DNA of 64,000 nt, taken from contig BTPG01000006.1 in NCBI GenBank assembly GCA_036245525.1, positions 74,320,727 through 74,384,726 of the forward strand, written 5' to 3'. This document shows, piece by piece, positions 61,886 through 64,000 of the stretch. A program made the translations under genes and the position numbers. This stretch comes from Semisulcospira habei (lineage: Eukaryota > Mollusca > Gastropoda > Semisulcospiridae). The notes under the pieces are model-generated. The model did no database searches. It saw only the letters and a program-made list of their open reading frames with translations, and was not told the DNA's origin. The first letter of the stretch is position 1. Each line of letters starts with the position of its first letter.

Positions 61886-62514
61886 ATAGGATGATCGCCA
61901 ACCGAGTGTACGACATGATGAATGCCGTACAAGTGAGGATGTATTTTACTGTAACCATGCCATACAAAAATCCTTGCAACGTTTTACTTGGTGAATAAAT
62001 GTCTTACGTCTTATACACGTACATGGTAATAGGTGCCGTACCGCTCGCTCCCAACTCCAATCCAGTTACACACACAAAACCGCAGAACACCCACCAAAAG
62101 AATGTACATCTGTGCATGATCATAATCTATACTTTACTTAGCATTCATATGTCCCAGGTATCTTTGACTTACTTTATCTTATTTATTTAACTGCCGTGAG
62201 ATGACCGTAGTTGCCCGCGCGGCGTTAAACCCAAATAACTATTTATTTCAATTATTAATTTATGTTCGTTTGTAATGTAGGTTTTGTACATACACATACA
62301 CGGTAATAGGTGCCACCCCACATACACACCCCACCCCACATACACACACAAAAGCACAGAACACCCACAAAAGACATGCACAATTGTATACTGATGGGCA
62401 TTAGTGGACTGTAAAACCTATATATAGAGACTTCAGGTTAAGAAAGTGGCTTGTATTGACTGCCTGTATTTTAGCTGCCCACCTACAAATTTCATGTGTA
62501 CAGTTAACCACACT

Positions 62515-63355
62515 CAGGGCTAGAAATTAACTTTTTTCTTTGGGGGCCACCGGGCCCCTTGATTGAAAAATTTGAGGGCCCACAAGCAACTTTCGGGGCC
62601 CAACTTTGAAAAATAATGCAAACAAAAAACAAAAGAATTATTGACAATATAATAAGTAGAAAGTACAATTTGTCTGATAATCTAAAATAAAAACAATTGA
62701 ATTTCCAATTTTGCTGAGTGATGTCATTTTTATATGCCTTTTCTTTCACTTTCAAACATTACCAACAAAAAAGGGGGAAAAACACACACACACATTCAGT
62801 GACACACATATATTCCAGTGACTAGTGAGCCTGAAATGGCCATTAAACAAAATAGAAAAAAAATCAAGTGAGTCTCTTGTATAATACTTTTCAGTTTTGT
62901 GACTGAGTATTGCACAATACACATCATTAAATTTTTAATATGAGTAACCTAACAAAAAATCTGACCTCAATGCACAAAAGTTCAAAACAAAACCATGAAA
63001 GGGAACTAAACTTAACAGTACTCTTCCTGATAAACTAAAGTTAAACAGATTTTGCCTTTTCTTTTTTTTTCAATCATCTATTCATATTACACTTATGTGC
63101 ACTTGAGTTAACAGAAGTAAACTAAAAATACAATAACAAAAAAAAAAGAAAAAAAAGAACACAATACTATTACTGTGAGTGAGGGCACCGGTGTGGGTTG
63201 CTTCCCTTGGCCCAAATACGAAACTGCCGAGTAGAGCTAGCTGTAGCAGACGAATTATTTTGCGGGCCAAGCGGGCCCTTCGTTTTTGAACTTTCCGAGC
63301 CCGAAATCAACTTTGCGGGTTTTTGGCCCCGGGCCCCCGCTAATTTCGAGCCCTG
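62515..63355. mobile_element. 841-bp non-autonomous TIR transposon
   Basis: The ends CAGGGCTAGAAATTAAC and GCTAATTTCGAGCCCTG are inverted repeats, with GGGCCC-rich subterminal inverted sequence (CCACCGGGCCCC; GGCCCCGGGCCCCC). A 5-bp direct repeat ACACT flanks it (62510-62514 and 63356-63360). It has no ORF. The ends look hAT-like, but hAT usually gives 8-bp duplications, so the superfamily is open. Confidence 0.72.
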
Positions 63356-63720
63356 ACACTACACATGCAGCCATCAGTTCTGTGAAAAGTACTGTTGGCT
63401 TCATGCACAGGGGCACCAAAACTTAGAGATAAGGCCACACCTGATAACAATAACAGTACTAATAATAATATGCATACTCAGCCACTAGTTCTGTAAACAG
63501 CAACTTTGTAAACAGAACCAGTGGCCAAATGCACAAATACATCATGGATGATGCTACCACTGATCACTTCAAACAATAGGCTGCCCAGTTCACATAAGTG
63601 ATACGGTGAACTAGCCTCCACTTGCAGTCATCAGTTCTGTATATAGTACTGGTGGCCACACGCACAGCGGTACCAAACTTAAAGGTGAGGCCAAAACTGC
63701 CACCTCAAACAAAACGCTAC
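63356..63720. repeat. Three degenerate family F-like repeats
   Basis: CAGCCATCAGTTCTGTGAAA, CAGCCACTAGTTCTGTAAAC and CAGTCATCAGTTCTGTATAT (near 63368, 63480, 63626) are each followed by an ACTGxTGGC...GCACA phrase. Spacing is about 110-145 bp. They resemble the arms of the 70-bp hairpin at 30080. Nothing is recognised from 63720 to 64000. Confidence 0.5.
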
Positions 63721-64000
63721 CTACACACACATATCAATGATACAGTCAGCCTCCATGTGCGTTAGGCGGAACAGGCTTAAAGTATGGGACTGTAAATCTT
63801 ACAGAGAAATGTCAAAACCAGTAAGAAGATAATGTAACAGCAACAAGTACATGTATTTTGTAAACCACTCAAAACATGAGAACTCATCGAGTCTAATGGT
63901 GTTATGAGTGGGTGATGGAAACACTGAAATAAATAGTACGTGTACATTATAAAGTATGTGCCTCCTCCTCCCCTCCCCCCCCTTTAACTAGCTGTTCATC

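Larger units (their letters stand above)
60141..62400. repeat. Degenerate tandem array, interrupted by two retroposons
   Basis: Units share GTGCATGTTCATAATCTATC, CTTTACTTAGCAT, then ATTTATTT-rich sequence, TTTTGTACATACACATCAGC and GGTAATAGGTGCCA. Unit starts lie near 60141, 60809, 60997, 61300 and 62112. Removing the SINE-like copy (60294) and the non-LTR end (about 61470) leaves spacings of about 190-400 bp. Two copies contain GAGATGGCGTTAGTCGCC-like and GACATTAAACCCAAATAA strings near 61080 and 62200, resembling the tail of a SINE. Confidence 0.65.

Noticed and set aside
1..64000. tRNA and rRNA genes
   Set aside because: No cloverleaf with matching A and B boxes and no rRNA core motif was seen; a tRNAscan/Infernal run would settle it.

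Overview
The window is animal nuclear DNA, most likely from a marine invertebrate. It has spliced genes with GT-AG introns, long A+T-rich introns, several eukaryote-only transposon classes and many short palindromic repeats. I cannot name the phylum with confidence. The repeat mix (DIRS and RTE retrotransposons, TTAA palindromes, elements with tandem-repeat cores) would suit a mollusc, lancelet or other spiralian/deuterostome.

One host gene is clear: a PACSIN/syndapin gene (F-BAR plus SH3 endocytic adaptor) on the minus strand, from 58589 down to its stop codon at 26519. Ten exons give 1455 coding bases in a continuous reading frame, 484 residues plus the stop. Only the short N-terminal exon, before the first F-BAR helix, was not found; it probably lies beyond 64000. 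The introns total about 30.6 kb and are mostly transposons. A possible exon of a second gene lies at 152-227 (+), followed by a plausible 3' UTR ending near 5090.

Layout. 1-5100: putative plus-strand exon, then an almost complete minus-strand RTE retrotransposon (409-3689) with a perfect 15-bp target-site duplication (TSD), then UTR-like sequence. 5100-26500: no gene; tandem repeats, TTAA-flanked palindromic MITEs, one SINE-like copy, an L2/CR1-like 3' end and low-complexity tracts. 26500-30500: the last four PACSIN exons (SH3 and linker). 30512-42831: a 12.3-kb intron in which a tandem-cored repeat (called H here) has received an RTE fragment, a SINE-like copy and a DIRS retrotransposon (33456-40998). 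That DIRS copy in turn carries a second SINE-like copy and a 729-bp TTAA MITE. 42832-43419: two exons. 43420-48098: an H element holding a candidate solo LTR, and a piggyBac-like deletion derivative. 48099-48224: one exon. 48225-54343: a second DIRS element (48475-53993). 54344-58589: the N-terminal F-BAR exons, with an H element carrying a Harbinger-like MITE. 58600-64000: a degenerate tandem array, a SINE-like copy, a plus-strand non-LTR 3' end and an 841-bp terminal-inverted-repeat element.

The host gene should act in membrane curvature and endocytosis. Everything else is a layered record of transposition. Nested insertions give a relative order: H first; then RTE, DIRS, SINE, LTR and Harbinger-like insertions into H; then the TTAA MITE and SINE inside DIRS. 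All mobile-element open reading frames I could read are broken.
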